Source: Acidovorax kalamii
GTDB taxonomy: Bacteria; Pseudomonadota; Gammaproteobacteria; Burkholderiales; Burkholderiaceae_C
Direction: 5' to 3'
Assembly: GCF_002245625.1 (NCBI RefSeq)
Contig: NZ_NOIG01000005.1
Span: 186,001 to 250,000 of the forward strand
Length of the DNA: 64,000 nt
A program made the translations under genes and the position numbers. Under the pieces are notes generated by a model. The model made no database searches. It was not told where the DNA came from and saw only the letters and a list, made by a program, of their open reading frames with translations. This document shows, one piece after another, positions 25,672-34,202 of the stretch (position 1 is its first letter; each line of letters opens with the position of its first letter).

Positions 25672-25713
25672 AATCCCGGAATTCGAGACGAATCCATAAA
25701 ACATTTCGGGATT
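25672..25713. promoter_or_regulatory. Inverted AATCCCG half-sites, candidate IclR operator
   Basis: AATCCCGGAAT (25672-25682) and ATTTCGGGATT (25703-25713) are inverted copies matching at 10 of 11 positions. They lie between the IclR start and the divergent SDR start (25761). The location and symmetry suit an autoregulated IclR operator covering both promoters. Confidence 0.6.
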
Positions 25714-25760
25714 ATTGAGCATTGTGGCTAAGCTGCAAATCAACATTTCACGGGGTGCTC

Positions 25761-26609
25761 ATGGCGGCGACTTTTCAGAACGCGGTACTCACAGGCGCTT
25801 GTGGTGGCCTGGGGCAGGCCCTGGCGCGGGAGCTGATCGGCCAGGGCGCCGCCGTGGCGCTGGTGGGGCTTCACTTGCCCACGTTGCAGGCACTGGCTGC
25901 GATGGCGCCTGGGCGCTGCGCGGTGTACACGCCCGATGTGTCCGACAGCATCGCGATGCAGGCCATGGCGGCCGATTGGATGGCGCGCTCGGGCGCGGTG
26001 CCCGACCTCGTCATTGCCAACGCGGGCGTGGCGGGCGGCTTTGACACTGCCGAAGCCGACGACCTCGCGGTGCTGCGCCGTATGCTGGAGATCAACCTGC
26101 TGGGCGCCGCCACCACCTTCCAGCCGTTTGTGAAAGCCATGCGCGCGCAGCGGCGCGGTGCCCTGGTGGGCGTGGCCAGCATTGCGGGCTGGCGTGGCAT
26201 GCCGGGCAACGGCGCCTACTGCGCCAGCAAGGGCGGGCTCATCCGCTACCTGGAGAGCCTGCGGGCTGAGTTGCGCGGCGAATCCATTGTGGTCAGCACG
26301 GTCAGCCCCGGCTATTTGCGTACCGCGCTCACGGCGGGCAACCGTTTTGCCATGCCGGGCCTGATGGAGCCCGAAGCCGCTGCCCGGGCTCTGCTGGCGG
26401 GCGTCGCGCAAGGGCGTACCCACATCGTGCTGCCCGCGCGCATCGGCTGGTTGGCCCGCTTGCTGAACCTGTTGCCCGACGCCCTGCACGACCGACTGCT
26501 GCTGGGCCAGCCGCGCAAGCCGCGCGTGGGCGAGGCGGGGGCCACGGCCATTCCGGGCCTGCCGTTGCCTGCAGAGACACCGATACACAACGAAAGCAAA
26601 AACGCATGA
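25761..26609 (+). CDS. Short-chain dehydrogenase/reductase
   Basis: The 282-residue protein has the classical SDR elements: NAD(P) motif TGACGGLG near the N-terminus, NAG (IANAGVAGG), the catalytic serine in VGVASIAGW and YCASK (Tyr-x3-Lys). It likely interconverts an alcohol and a ketone. The ATG at 25761 follows a weak CGGGG ribosome site. It is the first gene of an operon and overlaps the monooxygenase gene by 4 bp (ATGA); such SDR/FMO pairs are typical of routes in which an alcohol is oxidised to a ketone and then oxygenated. Exact substrate unknown. Confidence 0.9.
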   Translation: MAATFQNAVLTGACGGLGQALARELIGQGAAVALVGLHLPTLQALAAMAPGRCAVYTPDVSDSIAMQAMAADWMARSGAVPDLVIANAGVAGGFDTAEADDLAVLRRMLEINLLGAATTFQPFVKAMRAQRRGALVGVASIAGWRGMPGNGAYCASKGGLIRYLESLRAELRGESIVVSTVSPGYLRTALTAGNRFAMPGLMEPEAAARALLAGVAQGRTHIVLPARIGWLARLLNLLPDALHDRLLLGQPRKPRVGEAGATAIPGLPLPAETPIHNESKNA

Positions 26610-27940
26610 CAACGGAGACAACACCCACTGTGGCAGATACCCGCACCCAGATCGCTCTGATAGGCGCAGGCCCCAGTGGCCTGGCGGCTGCGCGCAACCT
26701 GCAAAAGCTGGGCGTGCCCTTCCAGGGCTTTGAGGCGCACATCGACGTGGGCGGTTTGTGGAACATCGAGAACCCGCGCAGCACAGTCTACGAATCGGCA
26801 CACCTCATCTCCAGCAAACACACCACGGAGTTCACCGAGTTCCCCATGCGCGCCGAGGTGGCCGACTACCCCAGTCACCGCGAGATGCGGCAGTACTTCA
26901 TGGACTTTGCCGAGCACTTTGGCCTGCGCCCGCACTTCTGGTTTGGCACACGGGTGCTCAAGGTCGAGCCTGTGGGTGAGAGCCCCGCACCGCTGTGGCG
27001 CATCACCTGGAGCAAGCACGGCGGACCCGCGCAGACCGCAGAGTTCAAGGGCGTGGTGATTGCCAATGGCACGCTGGCCGAGCCCAACATGCCGCGCTTT
27101 GAAGGCCAGTTTGATGGCGAACTGCTGCACACCAGCGCCTACAAAAGTGCGGAGTTGTTCAAAGGCAAACGCGTGTTGGTGGTGGGCGCGGGCAACTCGG
27201 GCTGCGACATAGCCGTGGATGCGGTGCATTACGCGCGCAGCGTGGATCTTTCGGTGCGGCGCGGCTACTACTTCGTCCCCAAATACGTGTTCGGCCAGCC
27301 CGCTGACACGCTGGGGAGCAAGTTCAAGATGCCGCCCTGGCTCAAGCAGAAGATCGACAGCGTGGTGCTGCAGTGGTTCACCGGCGATCCTGTGCGGTTT
27401 GGTTTGCCCAAGCCCGACTACAAGATGTACGAGTCGCACCCGGTGGTCAATTCGCTGGTGTTGCACCACCTGGGCCATGGCGACATTCATGTGAAGCCTG
27501 ACATCGCACGTTTTGAGGGCCGCACCGTGTTCTTCAAGGACGGCCGCGCACAGGACTACGATCTGGTGCTCTGCGCCACGGGCTACAAGCTGCACTACCC
27601 CTTCATCGACCACAGCCTGCTCAACTGGCAGGGCATGGCGCCGCAGCTGTACCTCAACATCCTGTCGCCCCGTTTCGACAACCTGGCGGTGATGGGCATG
27701 ATCGAGGCGAGTGGCATCGGCTGGCAGGGGCGCTACGAGCAGGCCGAACTGGTGGCGCGCTTCTTCAAGGCGCAGGCCGAGGGGTCGCAGCGCGCCGAGG
27801 CCCTGCGACAGGCCAAGGCCGGGCCACCACCCGATCTGTCGGGTGGCTTCAAGTACCTCAAGCTCGAACGCATGGCGTACTACGTGCACAAGGACACCTA
27901 CCGCAACGCGGTGCGCGCAGCGGCCGCTGCCCTCGCCTGA
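26606..27940 (+). CDS. Flavin-containing monooxygenase (class B)
   Basis: The 444-residue protein has the FAD motif GAGPSG at 20-25, the NADPH motif GAGNSG in VLVVGAGNSGCDI, an FMO-like signature FDGELLHTSAYK between them and the C-terminal LCATGYK motif. The family inserts oxygen at N or S or performs Baeyer-Villiger oxidation. Because the signature is the FMO form, an N/S-oxygenase or ketone monooxygenase are both possible. It overlaps the SDR gene by 4 bp and is followed after 10 bp by a symporter, which points to a catabolic unit for an imported compound under IclR control. Confidence 0.9.
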   Translation: MTTETTPTVADTRTQIALIGAGPSGLAAARNLQKLGVPFQGFEAHIDVGGLWNIENPRSTVYESAHLISSKHTTEFTEFPMRAEVADYPSHREMRQYFMDFAEHFGLRPHFWFGTRVLKVEPVGESPAPLWRITWSKHGGPAQTAEFKGVVIANGTLAEPNMPRFEGQFDGELLHTSAYKSAELFKGKRVLVVGAGNSGCDIAVDAVHYARSVDLSVRRGYYFVPKYVFGQPADTLGSKFKMPPWLKQKIDSVVLQWFTGDPVRFGLPKPDYKMYESHPVVNSLVLHHLGHGDIHVKPDIARFEGRTVFFKDGRAQDYDLVLCATGYKLHYPFIDHSLLNWQGMAPQLYLNILSPRFDNLAVMGMIEASGIGWQGRYEQAELVARFFKAQAEGSQRAEALRQAKAGPPPDLSGGFKYLKLERMAYYVHKDTYRNAVRAAAAALA

Positions 27941-27950
27941 AAGGACCGCC

Positions 27951-28886
27951 ATGCTGCCCGTGGACGAAATACGCCTGAACTTCAACCCCGCATCGCTGGT
28001 GGTGCTCAACGTGGTGCTGGGTTTTCTCATGTTCGGCATCGCACTGGACACGCGCGTTGCCGACTTCAAGCGCGTGCTGCGCATGCCGGGCGCCATGGCG
28101 GTGGGCATTGCCGCGCAGTTCATCGTGCTGCCTGCAGTGACCTTTGTGCTCACGCTGCTGCTTCAGCCTGGGCCCAGCATTGCGCTGGGCATGATCCTGG
28201 TGGCCTGCTGCCCGCCGGGCAATGTGAGCAACATCCTCACACACCGTGCCGGAGGCAATGTGGCGCTGTCGGTGTCGATGACGGCCATCTCCAACGCGCT
28301 GGCCATCGTGCTCATGCCGCTCAACTTCGCCTTCTGGGGGGGCATGCACCCCACGGCGGCGCCGCTGTTGCGCAGCATTGCGCTCGACCCGCTGGAGATG
28401 GCGGGCCACATTGTGGCCATCATCGGCATTCCGTTTGTGCTGGGTATTCTCTGTGCCGAAAAGTTGCCGCGCCTCACACAGCGCGTGAACAAGCCCGTGC
28501 GCATCCTCAGTTTTGTCTGCCTGATCGGTTTCATCATCGGTGCCGTGGCGGGCAACTGGCGCTACTTTCTGGACTACGTGGGCCTGGTGTTGCTGGCTGT
28601 GGCGCTGCACGATGCCTTGGCCTTTGGCACCGGCTATGCCTGCGCGCGCCTGAGCGGCCTGCCGGACTACGACCGGCGCGCAGTGAGCATCGAGGTCGGC
28701 ATCCGAAACGCCGGGTTGGGCCTGGTGCTGATTTTCAGCTTCTTTGGCGGGCTGGGGGGCATGGCGGTGGTGGCGGGTGTCTGGGGTTTCTGGGACATCA
28801 TCGCTGGCCTGGCGCTGGCGGGCTGGTGGGGCCGCAGGCCCGCTGCCGTGCCGCCCGCCGATGGCGCCAGGGAGCAGCGCGCATGA
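27951..28886 (+). CDS. Bile acid:sodium symporter family transporter
   Basis: The 311-residue membrane protein has nine or ten predicted helices and family motifs (VACCPPGNVSNILTHRAGGN, and EVGIRNAGLGL near residue 245). These proteins move organic anions with sodium. It could import the substrate of the SDR/monooxygenase pair. The ribosome site is AAGGACC before the ATG at 27951. The stop overlaps the next gene by 4 bp. Confidence 0.9.
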   Translation: MLPVDEIRLNFNPASLVVLNVVLGFLMFGIALDTRVADFKRVLRMPGAMAVGIAAQFIVLPAVTFVLTLLLQPGPSIALGMILVACCPPGNVSNILTHRAGGNVALSVSMTAISNALAIVLMPLNFAFWGGMHPTAAPLLRSIALDPLEMAGHIVAIIGIPFVLGILCAEKLPRLTQRVNKPVRILSFVCLIGFIIGAVAGNWRYFLDYVGLVLLAVALHDALAFGTGYACARLSGLPDYDRRAVSIEVGIRNAGLGLVLIFSFFGGLGGMAVVAGVWGFWDIIAGLALAGWWGRRPAAVPPADGAREQRA

Positions 28887-29893
28887 GCGGCGCGGCATGG
28901 GCAAACCGCCGCATCCTCGTCACCGGCGCCGACGGCTTTCTGGGCCGTAGCGTGGTGGCAGCGCTGGCACGCGAACAGGCGGGCGTGATCGTGGCGGCCG
29001 ATGTGCGCGAGGTGCCTGCTGAGCGCCGCCTGTCCGGCGTGTCCTATCTGGTGCAGGACGTGCGCGACCCCGCATTGGCGCAGACGCTGGTGGCCCACGC
29101 CATCGACAGCGTAGTGCACCTGGCGTCCATCGTCACGCCCGGCAAGGGCTCCAGCCGCGAGTTCGAATATTCGGTGGACGTGCTGGGCAGCCAGAACGTG
29201 CTGGATGCCTGTGTGGCCACTGGCGTGAAGCAGCTGGTCGTCAGCTCCAGCGGTGCGGCCTACGGCTACCACGCCGACAACCCCGAATGGCTGCGCGAGA
29301 CGGATGCGCTGCGGGGCAACGAGGTGTTTGCCTATTCACACCACAAGCGGCTGGTGGAGGAGATGCTGGCGCAATACCGCACGCAGCACCCGGCGCTGGC
29401 GCAGACGGTGCTGCGCATTGGCACCATCCTGGGTGAGCGGGTGGACAACCAGATCACCGCCTTGTTTGAAAAGCCGCGCCTGCTTGCCATCCGGGGCAGC
29501 GAGAGCCCGTTTGTCTTCATCTGGGACGAAGACGTGACCGGTGCCATCCTGCATGCCTTGCGCACGCAGCTGGCGGGCTGTTTCAACCTGGCGGGTGATG
29601 GTGCCTTGCCTTTGCGTGAGATCGCCCGGCGCCTGGGCAAGCCCGTGCTGGAGCTGCCCGCCGGGCTGCTGCGCACCGCGCTGGCGGTGGGCTCTGCGCT
29701 CGGTGTGAGCCGCTATGGCCCTGAGCAGCTCGACTTTCTGCGCTACCGGCCGGTGCTGCTGAATACCGCACTCAAGGAGGTGCTGGGCTATGTGCCCGGC
29801 AAGACCAGTGCCCAGGCGTTTGAGGCTTTCGTCACTGCACGGGCGCGGCAGGGCCGCCCGGTGGCGGCGGGCGCATCGGTGGCTGCCGCATGA
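28883..29893 (+). CDS. NAD-dependent epimerase/dehydratase (extended SDR)
   Basis: The 336-residue protein has a Rossmann fold with TGADGFLG near residue 13, HLASIVTPG, SSSGAAYG and the active-site YSHHK (Tyr-x3-Lys). The family acts on nucleotide sugars, but many members reduce or oxidise other alcohols, such as 3-beta-hydroxysteroids and lignans. In this operon a catabolic dehydrogenase role is more likely than sugar epimerisation. It overlaps both neighbours by ATGA junctions. Confidence 0.88.
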   Translation: MSGAAWANRRILVTGADGFLGRSVVAALAREQAGVIVAADVREVPAERRLSGVSYLVQDVRDPALAQTLVAHAIDSVVHLASIVTPGKGSSREFEYSVDVLGSQNVLDACVATGVKQLVVSSSGAAYGYHADNPEWLRETDALRGNEVFAYSHHKRLVEEMLAQYRTQHPALAQTVLRIGTILGERVDNQITALFEKPRLLAIRGSESPFVFIWDEDVTGAILHALRTQLAGCFNLAGDGALPLREIARRLGKPVLELPAGLLRTALAVGSALGVSRYGPEQLDFLRYRPVLLNTALKEVLGYVPGKTSAQAFEAFVTARARQGRPVAAGASVAAA

Positions 29894-30807
29894 GTGCGCC
29901 AGCGGCCTTGAGCCGTGGCGACCTGTTGCGCGCCTTGGCGGTGGTGGTCATCTGGGGGCTGAACTTTGTGGTGATGAAGCTCGGCTTGCAGGGGCTCAGC
30001 CCGATGCTGCTGGGCGCGCTGCGCTTTACGGCGGCGTCGCTGCCATTCCTGCTGTTCGTGCCGCGCCCTTCGCTGCCCTGGCGTTTTGTGGTGGGCTACG
30101 GGTTGGCGCAGGGCTTGGGGCAGTTTGGTTTTCTGTTTCTGGGGCTGCAGCTGGGCATGACGGCGGGCATGGCGTCGGTGGTGATGCAGACCCAGGCGTT
30201 CTTCACCTTGCTGCTGGCCGCGCCGTTGCTGGGGGAGCGCGCCAAGCCCTGGCAGTGGGGCGGCTTGTTGCTGGCGTTCGGCGGCTTGATGACCATCGGC
30301 CTCGCGCATGGCGAGGGGCCGGGCCAGATGACGTTGGCGGGGTTTGTGCTCACCCTCGGCGCCGCATTCATGTGGGCGGTGTCCAACCTGGTGGCGCGCC
30401 GCGCGGCACAGGCCGGGGCGTATGCGCCGTTTCCCTTCATCGTGTGGAGCAGCGTGGTGCCCATCGGGCCGTTCTTTGCGCTGGCGTTGTGGAGTGAAGG
30501 CTCCACCGCCGTGTGGGCACAGCTGCAGTCTTTGAATGGCAAAGGGTTGCTGGCCGTGGCCTACCTGGCCTTTTTGGCCACACTGCTGGCCTACACGCTG
30601 TGGACGCAACTGCTGCAACGCCATGCGGCGGGGCGTGTCACACCGTTTTCGCTGCTGGTGCCGGTGGTGGGGCTGTGGGCGGCTTATGCCTTTCTGGGTG
30701 AAACCCCGGCGCCTCTGCAGTGGTTGGGCGCAGCCGCAGTGCTCTGCGGGCTGGTGGTGAACCAGGTGGGAGGCTTGTGGTGGGCCCGGCGTGCTGCAGC
30801 TTCCTAG
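29890..30807 (+). CDS. EamA-family (DMT) transporter
   Basis: The 305-residue protein has ten predicted membrane helices in two EamA repeats (about 12-140 and 150-300), with WGLNFVVMKLGLQG in the first. DMT proteins export amino acids, metabolites or drugs. It overlaps the epimerase gene by 4 bp, so it belongs to the operon. A role as exporter of a product or intermediate is likely but unproven. Confidence 0.9.
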   Translation: MSAPAALSRGDLLRALAVVVIWGLNFVVMKLGLQGLSPMLLGALRFTAASLPFLLFVPRPSLPWRFVVGYGLAQGLGQFGFLFLGLQLGMTAGMASVVMQTQAFFTLLLAAPLLGERAKPWQWGGLLLAFGGLMTIGLAHGEGPGQMTLAGFVLTLGAAFMWAVSNLVARRAAQAGAYAPFPFIVWSSVVPIGPFFALALWSEGSTAVWAQLQSLNGKGLLAVAYLAFLATLLAYTLWTQLLQRHAAGRVTPFSLLVPVVGLWAAYAFLGETPAPLQWLGAAAVLCGLVVNQVGGLWWARRAAAS

Positions 30808-30837
30808 AATGGCCGCTTTCCGCATCGAGGAGACAGG

Positions 30838-31458
30838 GTGGCTGAGAGCGCGTTTTTGTGGGTGAAAGGGTTGCGGTTTGCGTACCCGGAGTGTGCGGTG
30901 CTGGACAACCTGTCGCTGGCCTGGCCCCCGGGTCTGGCTTTGGTGCGGGGTGATGAAAGCACCGGCAAAACCACGCTGCTGCGTGTGCTGGCTGGCGAAC
31001 TGACGGCGCAGGCTGGCCATATCGTGCTGCAAGGGGTGGACCTGAACCAGGCCGCCAAGGCCTCGGCACCACTGGTCTTCTGGGCGGACCCGCGATCCAG
31101 CGAGTGGGACCCGCTCACGGCCCGGGGTTGGCTCGACAGTCTGCCGGCGCGCTACCCCCTGTGGGATGCGGCAGCCCTGGTGGAGCACATCGACGGGTTC
31201 AGCCTCCACGAGCACCTGGACAAGCCTTTTTATGCCCTGTCTACCGGCAGCAAGCGCAAGGTGCTCATGGCTGGGGCCTTGGCCTCGAACGCACCGCTGA
31301 CCTTGATCGATGAGCCGGTGGGCGGGCTGGATAAACCTTCCGCCCGCTACCTGGCGCAGGCCCTGGCGTCCCAGGCGGCCCGGCCAGACCGCCTGACCGT
31401 GGTGGCGCATTACGAAGCCCTGCCCGATGTGCCCTGGGGCTCGGTGCTGGATCTGTAG
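30838..31458 (+). CDS. ABC-type ATP-binding protein, CcmA-like
   Basis: The 206-residue protein is a single ABC ATPase domain: Walker A GDESTGKTT near 40, a degenerate signature LSTGSKRKV in place of LSGGQ, Walker B LTLIDEPVGGLD and a His switch in VVAHYEA. Small size resembles CcmA, but no ccm or permease genes are near, so it is an orphan subunit. It starts with GTG and has GAGGAGA upstream. It is 30 bp after the EamA gene and may be its last operon member. The weak signature could mean low ATPase rate or a specialised partner. Confidence 0.82.
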   Translation: MAESAFLWVKGLRFAYPECAVLDNLSLAWPPGLALVRGDESTGKTTLLRVLAGELTAQAGHIVLQGVDLNQAAKASAPLVFWADPRSSEWDPLTARGWLDSLPARYPLWDAAALVEHIDGFSLHEHLDKPFYALSTGSKRKVLMAGALASNAPLTLIDEPVGGLDKPSARYLAQALASQAARPDRLTVVAHYEALPDVPWGSVLDL

Positions 31459-31590
31459 CGGTCGTGAGGTGGTAGAGGGCGCCTTGGGGGCATGTACCCT
31501 GGGGGCGGTTGTGTAGGCAAGGTCTGCCGTAGACTGCAGCGCTGGCCGTTTCGTTTCCTCTCACACGCCTCACCCTGCAAGGACCGCACC

Positions 31591-32232
31591 ATGGATGCGC
31601 TGCTATTTGTTCCGGTTGCCATCGCCATCTCGCTCACCCCCGGGCCCAACAACTTCTGTGGTCTCAACAACGGCATCCGTGCGGGCGTGGGCCCCGCGAT
31701 GATCGCCACGGTGGGCCGGGCAGCGGCGTTTGCGATCTTTCTGACGGTGTCTGCGGTAGGGCTGGGGGCGATGCTGCTGGCGTCCGAGGCGGCGTTCACG
31801 GCCGTGAAATGGGTGGGCGCCGCCTACCTGTTCTGGCTGGGCTGGAAGGCCTGGCACAGCCGCGAGTTCAGCGGTCTGGCGCTGGAGGATGCTCCTGGCG
31901 GCGCCCAGGCATCGGGCCAGCCGGCCCAGGTTCATCTGCGTGCGCTCATCACCCAGGAGTTTCTGCTGGGCATCACCAATCCCAAGGCCATCATCCTGTT
32001 TGCGGCGATCTTCCCGCAGTTCATCGACCCGGCGCAGCCCGCTGCGCGCCAATTCCTGGTGCTGGGCTCCATTTATCTGGGCAGCGAATTCGTATCGACC
32101 GCCGTGTACGCCAGCTTTGGCCGCCAGATCCGCCGCTTCATCCGCACCTCGCGCGGTGTGGCGCGGCTGAACAAGGCCACGGGCGGTTTCTTCATGGGCG
32201 CCGGTGGCCTTTTGCTGGCCACCAACCGCTGA
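31591..32232 (+). CDS. LysE/RhtB-family amino acid exporter
   Basis: The 213-residue membrane protein has the N-terminal LysE motif (SLTPGPNNFCGLNNGIRAG) and five or six helices. Members export lysine, threonine, homoserine lactone or related compounds; substrate is not predictable. The ATG at 31591 is preceded by AAGGACC. It is 132 bp from the ABC gene, so it probably has its own promoter. Confidence 0.9.
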   Translation: MDALLFVPVAIAISLTPGPNNFCGLNNGIRAGVGPAMIATVGRAAAFAIFLTVSAVGLGAMLLASEAAFTAVKWVGAAYLFWLGWKAWHSREFSGLALEDAPGGAQASGQPAQVHLRALITQEFLLGITNPKAIILFAAIFPQFIDPAQPAARQFLVLGSIYLGSEFVSTAVYASFGRQIRRFIRTSRGVARLNKATGGFFMGAGGLLLATNR

Positions 32233-32247
32233 ATTCGTCCCGAGGCG

Positions 32248-32264
32248 GGCGCCGCTGCGGCGCC
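32248..32264. terminator. GC-rich palindrome after the LysE gene, possible terminator stem
   Basis: GGCGCCGC (32248-32255) and GCGGCGCC (32257-32264) form a strong stem 16 bases after the LysE stop. No T run follows, so termination efficiency is uncertain. Confidence 0.4.
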
Positions 32265-32265
32265 G

Positions 32266-32303
32266 GTAAACCTCGGCCAAAGCGCGCGTAAATCCTCGGT
32301 AAA
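32266..32303 (+). promoter_or_regulatory. Four half-sites GTAAA at 11-bp spacing, OmpR-type operator candidate
   Basis: GTAAA starts at 32266, CCAAA at 32277, GTAAA at 32288 and GTAAA at 32299, exactly 11 bp apart, each followed by a C/T-rich step (CCTCGG or TCCTC). Direct repeats on one helical face at 11-bp spacing are the usual binding pattern of OmpR/PhoB-family response regulators. The array ends 78 bp before the start of the efflux adaptor gene and probably controls the RND operon. Confidence 0.6.
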
Positions 32304-32380
32304 GGGGGGCTGCAGGTCGGCAGCCGCCGGGGGTGCGCTGGCTACCATTGCTCCTTGCCTATCCATTGTTGCGCTCCACC

Positions 32381-34150
32381 ATGCCACTGACCCGTTTGTT
32401 CGCTTGTTCGCAGCGGCCCGCTGTATCGCAATCCGGCAAGCTGCGCCTGTTGCCTGCCGTGTTGTTGGCCGTCCTGGTTGTCGGGGGCGTTGGGGGCGGG
32501 GGCTGGTGGTGGAAGCAGCGCCAGGCGGCGTCCGTCCCTGTTTCCGGTGCTGCGGGCCCTGCGGGCAGCAAGCCAGCAGGCGGCCCAGGGCGCTTTGGCG
32601 GCGGCAACGTACAGCCCGTGTCGGTAGGCACCGTGCAGCGCGGCGATGTGCGCGTGGTGGTGAGCGCCATCGGCACCATGAGCGCCCGTGCCACCGCCGT
32701 GGTGCGCGCCAAGGTGAGTGGCGAGCTGGTGGCGGTGCGCTTCAAGGAAGGTGACGAGGTGCGCGCAGGCCAGGTGCTGGCCGAGATCGACCCCCGCAGC
32801 TACCAGGCTGCGCTGTCGCAGGCGCAGGGCACGCTGCAGCGCGACCAGGCGCTGCTCAAGAACGCGCAGCTTGACCTCAAGCGCTACCAAGACCTGCTGG
32901 CCCGAGACTCCATCGCCAGCCAGCAGGTGGACACCCAGGCCGCGCTGGTGCGCCAGCTGGAGGGCACCGTGGCATCCGATCAGGCCCAGGTGGATGCCGC
33001 ACGCCTGCAGCTGAGCTACACCCAGGTCACTGCGCCGTTCGCCGGGCGGCTGGGCCTGCGCCAGGCCGACAAGGGCAATGTGGTGGGGCCGAGCGATGCC
33101 AATGGCCTGGTCACCATCAACCAGGTGCGGCCGATGGATGCCGCGTTCTCCGTGCCCGAGGCGCACCTGCCGCAAATGCGCCGCCGCCTGGCCGCCGGTG
33201 AAGAACTGCCTGTGGAGCTGTGGGACCGCGACGCCCGCCGCCAACTGGCCAAGGGGCGCGTGGTCGCGCTGGACAACGCCATCGACACCGCCACGGGCAC
33301 CATCAAGGTCAAGGCCGCCTTTGCCAATGACGACGGCGCGCTGTATCCCAACCAGTTCGTCAATGTGCGCCTGCAGGTCAACCTGCTTGAGGCCGTGCTC
33401 ACCGTGCCCACCACGGCCGTGCAGAACAACTACGTGTACCTGGTGCAGGAAGACAGTACCGTGACCCAGCGCCGCATCCGGGTGGGCGTGACCGACGGCG
33501 AGCGTGTGAGCATCGAAGGCGATCTGCGCGAGGGCGAGCAGGTGGTCACCGATGGCATCGACCGCCTGCGCGAAGGCGCCAAGGTCGCCGTGATCGACGC
33601 GGGGGCCGTGACGCGCGCCGACCAGGCGGCCCAGGACCAGGCCGCGCAGCGCCGCGCCTTCATCGCATCGCTGCCGCCCGAGGTGCGCGAAAAGTTGCAG
33701 AAGATGAGTCCTGAAGAGCGCCGCGCCTTTTTGCGCGAGCGGCGGGCACAGATGGGTGCGGGCGGCGCAGCGGCTCCAGCGTCGGCGGCCTCTGCTGCTG
33801 TCTCTTCCGCGTCGGGTGTGGGTGCTCCCGCTGCTGCCCCTGCGTCCGGCCCGCAGGCCTCGGCAGCACCACAACCGCAGCGCAGTGAAACGCCGGCCCG
33901 TGCCGCCGCACCGCAAGCCTCTCCAGGCGCGGCGCCGCCTGCACCGCCTGCAGCCCCCGCAGCGCCTGGTGATCGCGCTGCGGAACCCCCTCGGGGCATT
34001 CCTCCGCAGGTGAAGGCACTGCTGGACCAGATGCCCGCCGACGAGCGTGCCCGCGTGATGGCCCTGCCGCAGGACGAACGCCGCGCCTACATCCGCGAGC
34101 GGCTGCAACAGCAACCGCCCCAGGGCGGCGCGACCAGCCCGGCACGTTGA
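32381..34150 (+). CDS. mdtA: RND efflux membrane-fusion protein, MdtA-like, with long C-terminal tail
   Basis: The 589-residue periplasmic adaptor has an N-terminal membrane anchor (about 24-44), lipoyl and alpha-hairpin parts (about 85-200: [20 protein letters not shown]), beta-barrel and membrane-proximal domains (about 200-410). The family is normally about 400 residues; here about 170 more follow. The tail has a helical block ([20 protein letters not shown]), an Ala/Pro/Ser linker and a second similar block ([20 protein letters not shown], then [11 protein letters not shown]). It joins the two RND pumps with the outer-membrane channel. The ATG at 32381 fits the anchor. The tail function is unknown. 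Confidence 0.9.
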   Translation: MPLTRLFACSQRPAVSQSGKLRLLPAVLLAVLVVGGVGGGGWWWKQRQAASVPVSGAAGPAGSKPAGGPGRFGGGNVQPVSVGTVQRGDVRVVVSAIGTMSARATAVVRAKVSGELVAVRFKEGDEVRAGQVLAEIDPRSYQAALSQAQGTLQRDQALLKNAQLDLKRYQDLLARDSIASQQVDTQAALVRQLEGTVASDQAQVDAARLQLSYTQVTAPFAGRLGLRQADKGNVVGPSDANGLVTINQVRPMDAAFSVPEAHLPQMRRRLAAGEELPVELWDRDARRQLAKGRVVALDNAIDTATGTIKVKAAFANDDGALYPNQFVNVRLQVNLLEAVLTVPTTAVQNNYVYLVQEDSTVTQRRIRVGVTDGERVSIEGDLREGEQVVTDGIDRLREGAKVAVIDAGAVTRADQAAQDQAAQRRAFIASLPPEVREKLQKMSPEERRAFLRERRAQMGAGGAAAPASAASAAVSSASGVGAPAAAPASGPQASAAPQPQRSETPARAAAPQASPGAAPPAPPAAPAAPGDRAAEPPRGIPPQVKALLDQMPADERARVMALPQDERRAYIRERLQQQPPQGGATSPAR

Positions 34151-34202
34151 GCGCGGCGTCCCCGGTTTCTCCCCTGCCTGTTTTGCCAGCGCCTCCGTCG
34201 CC

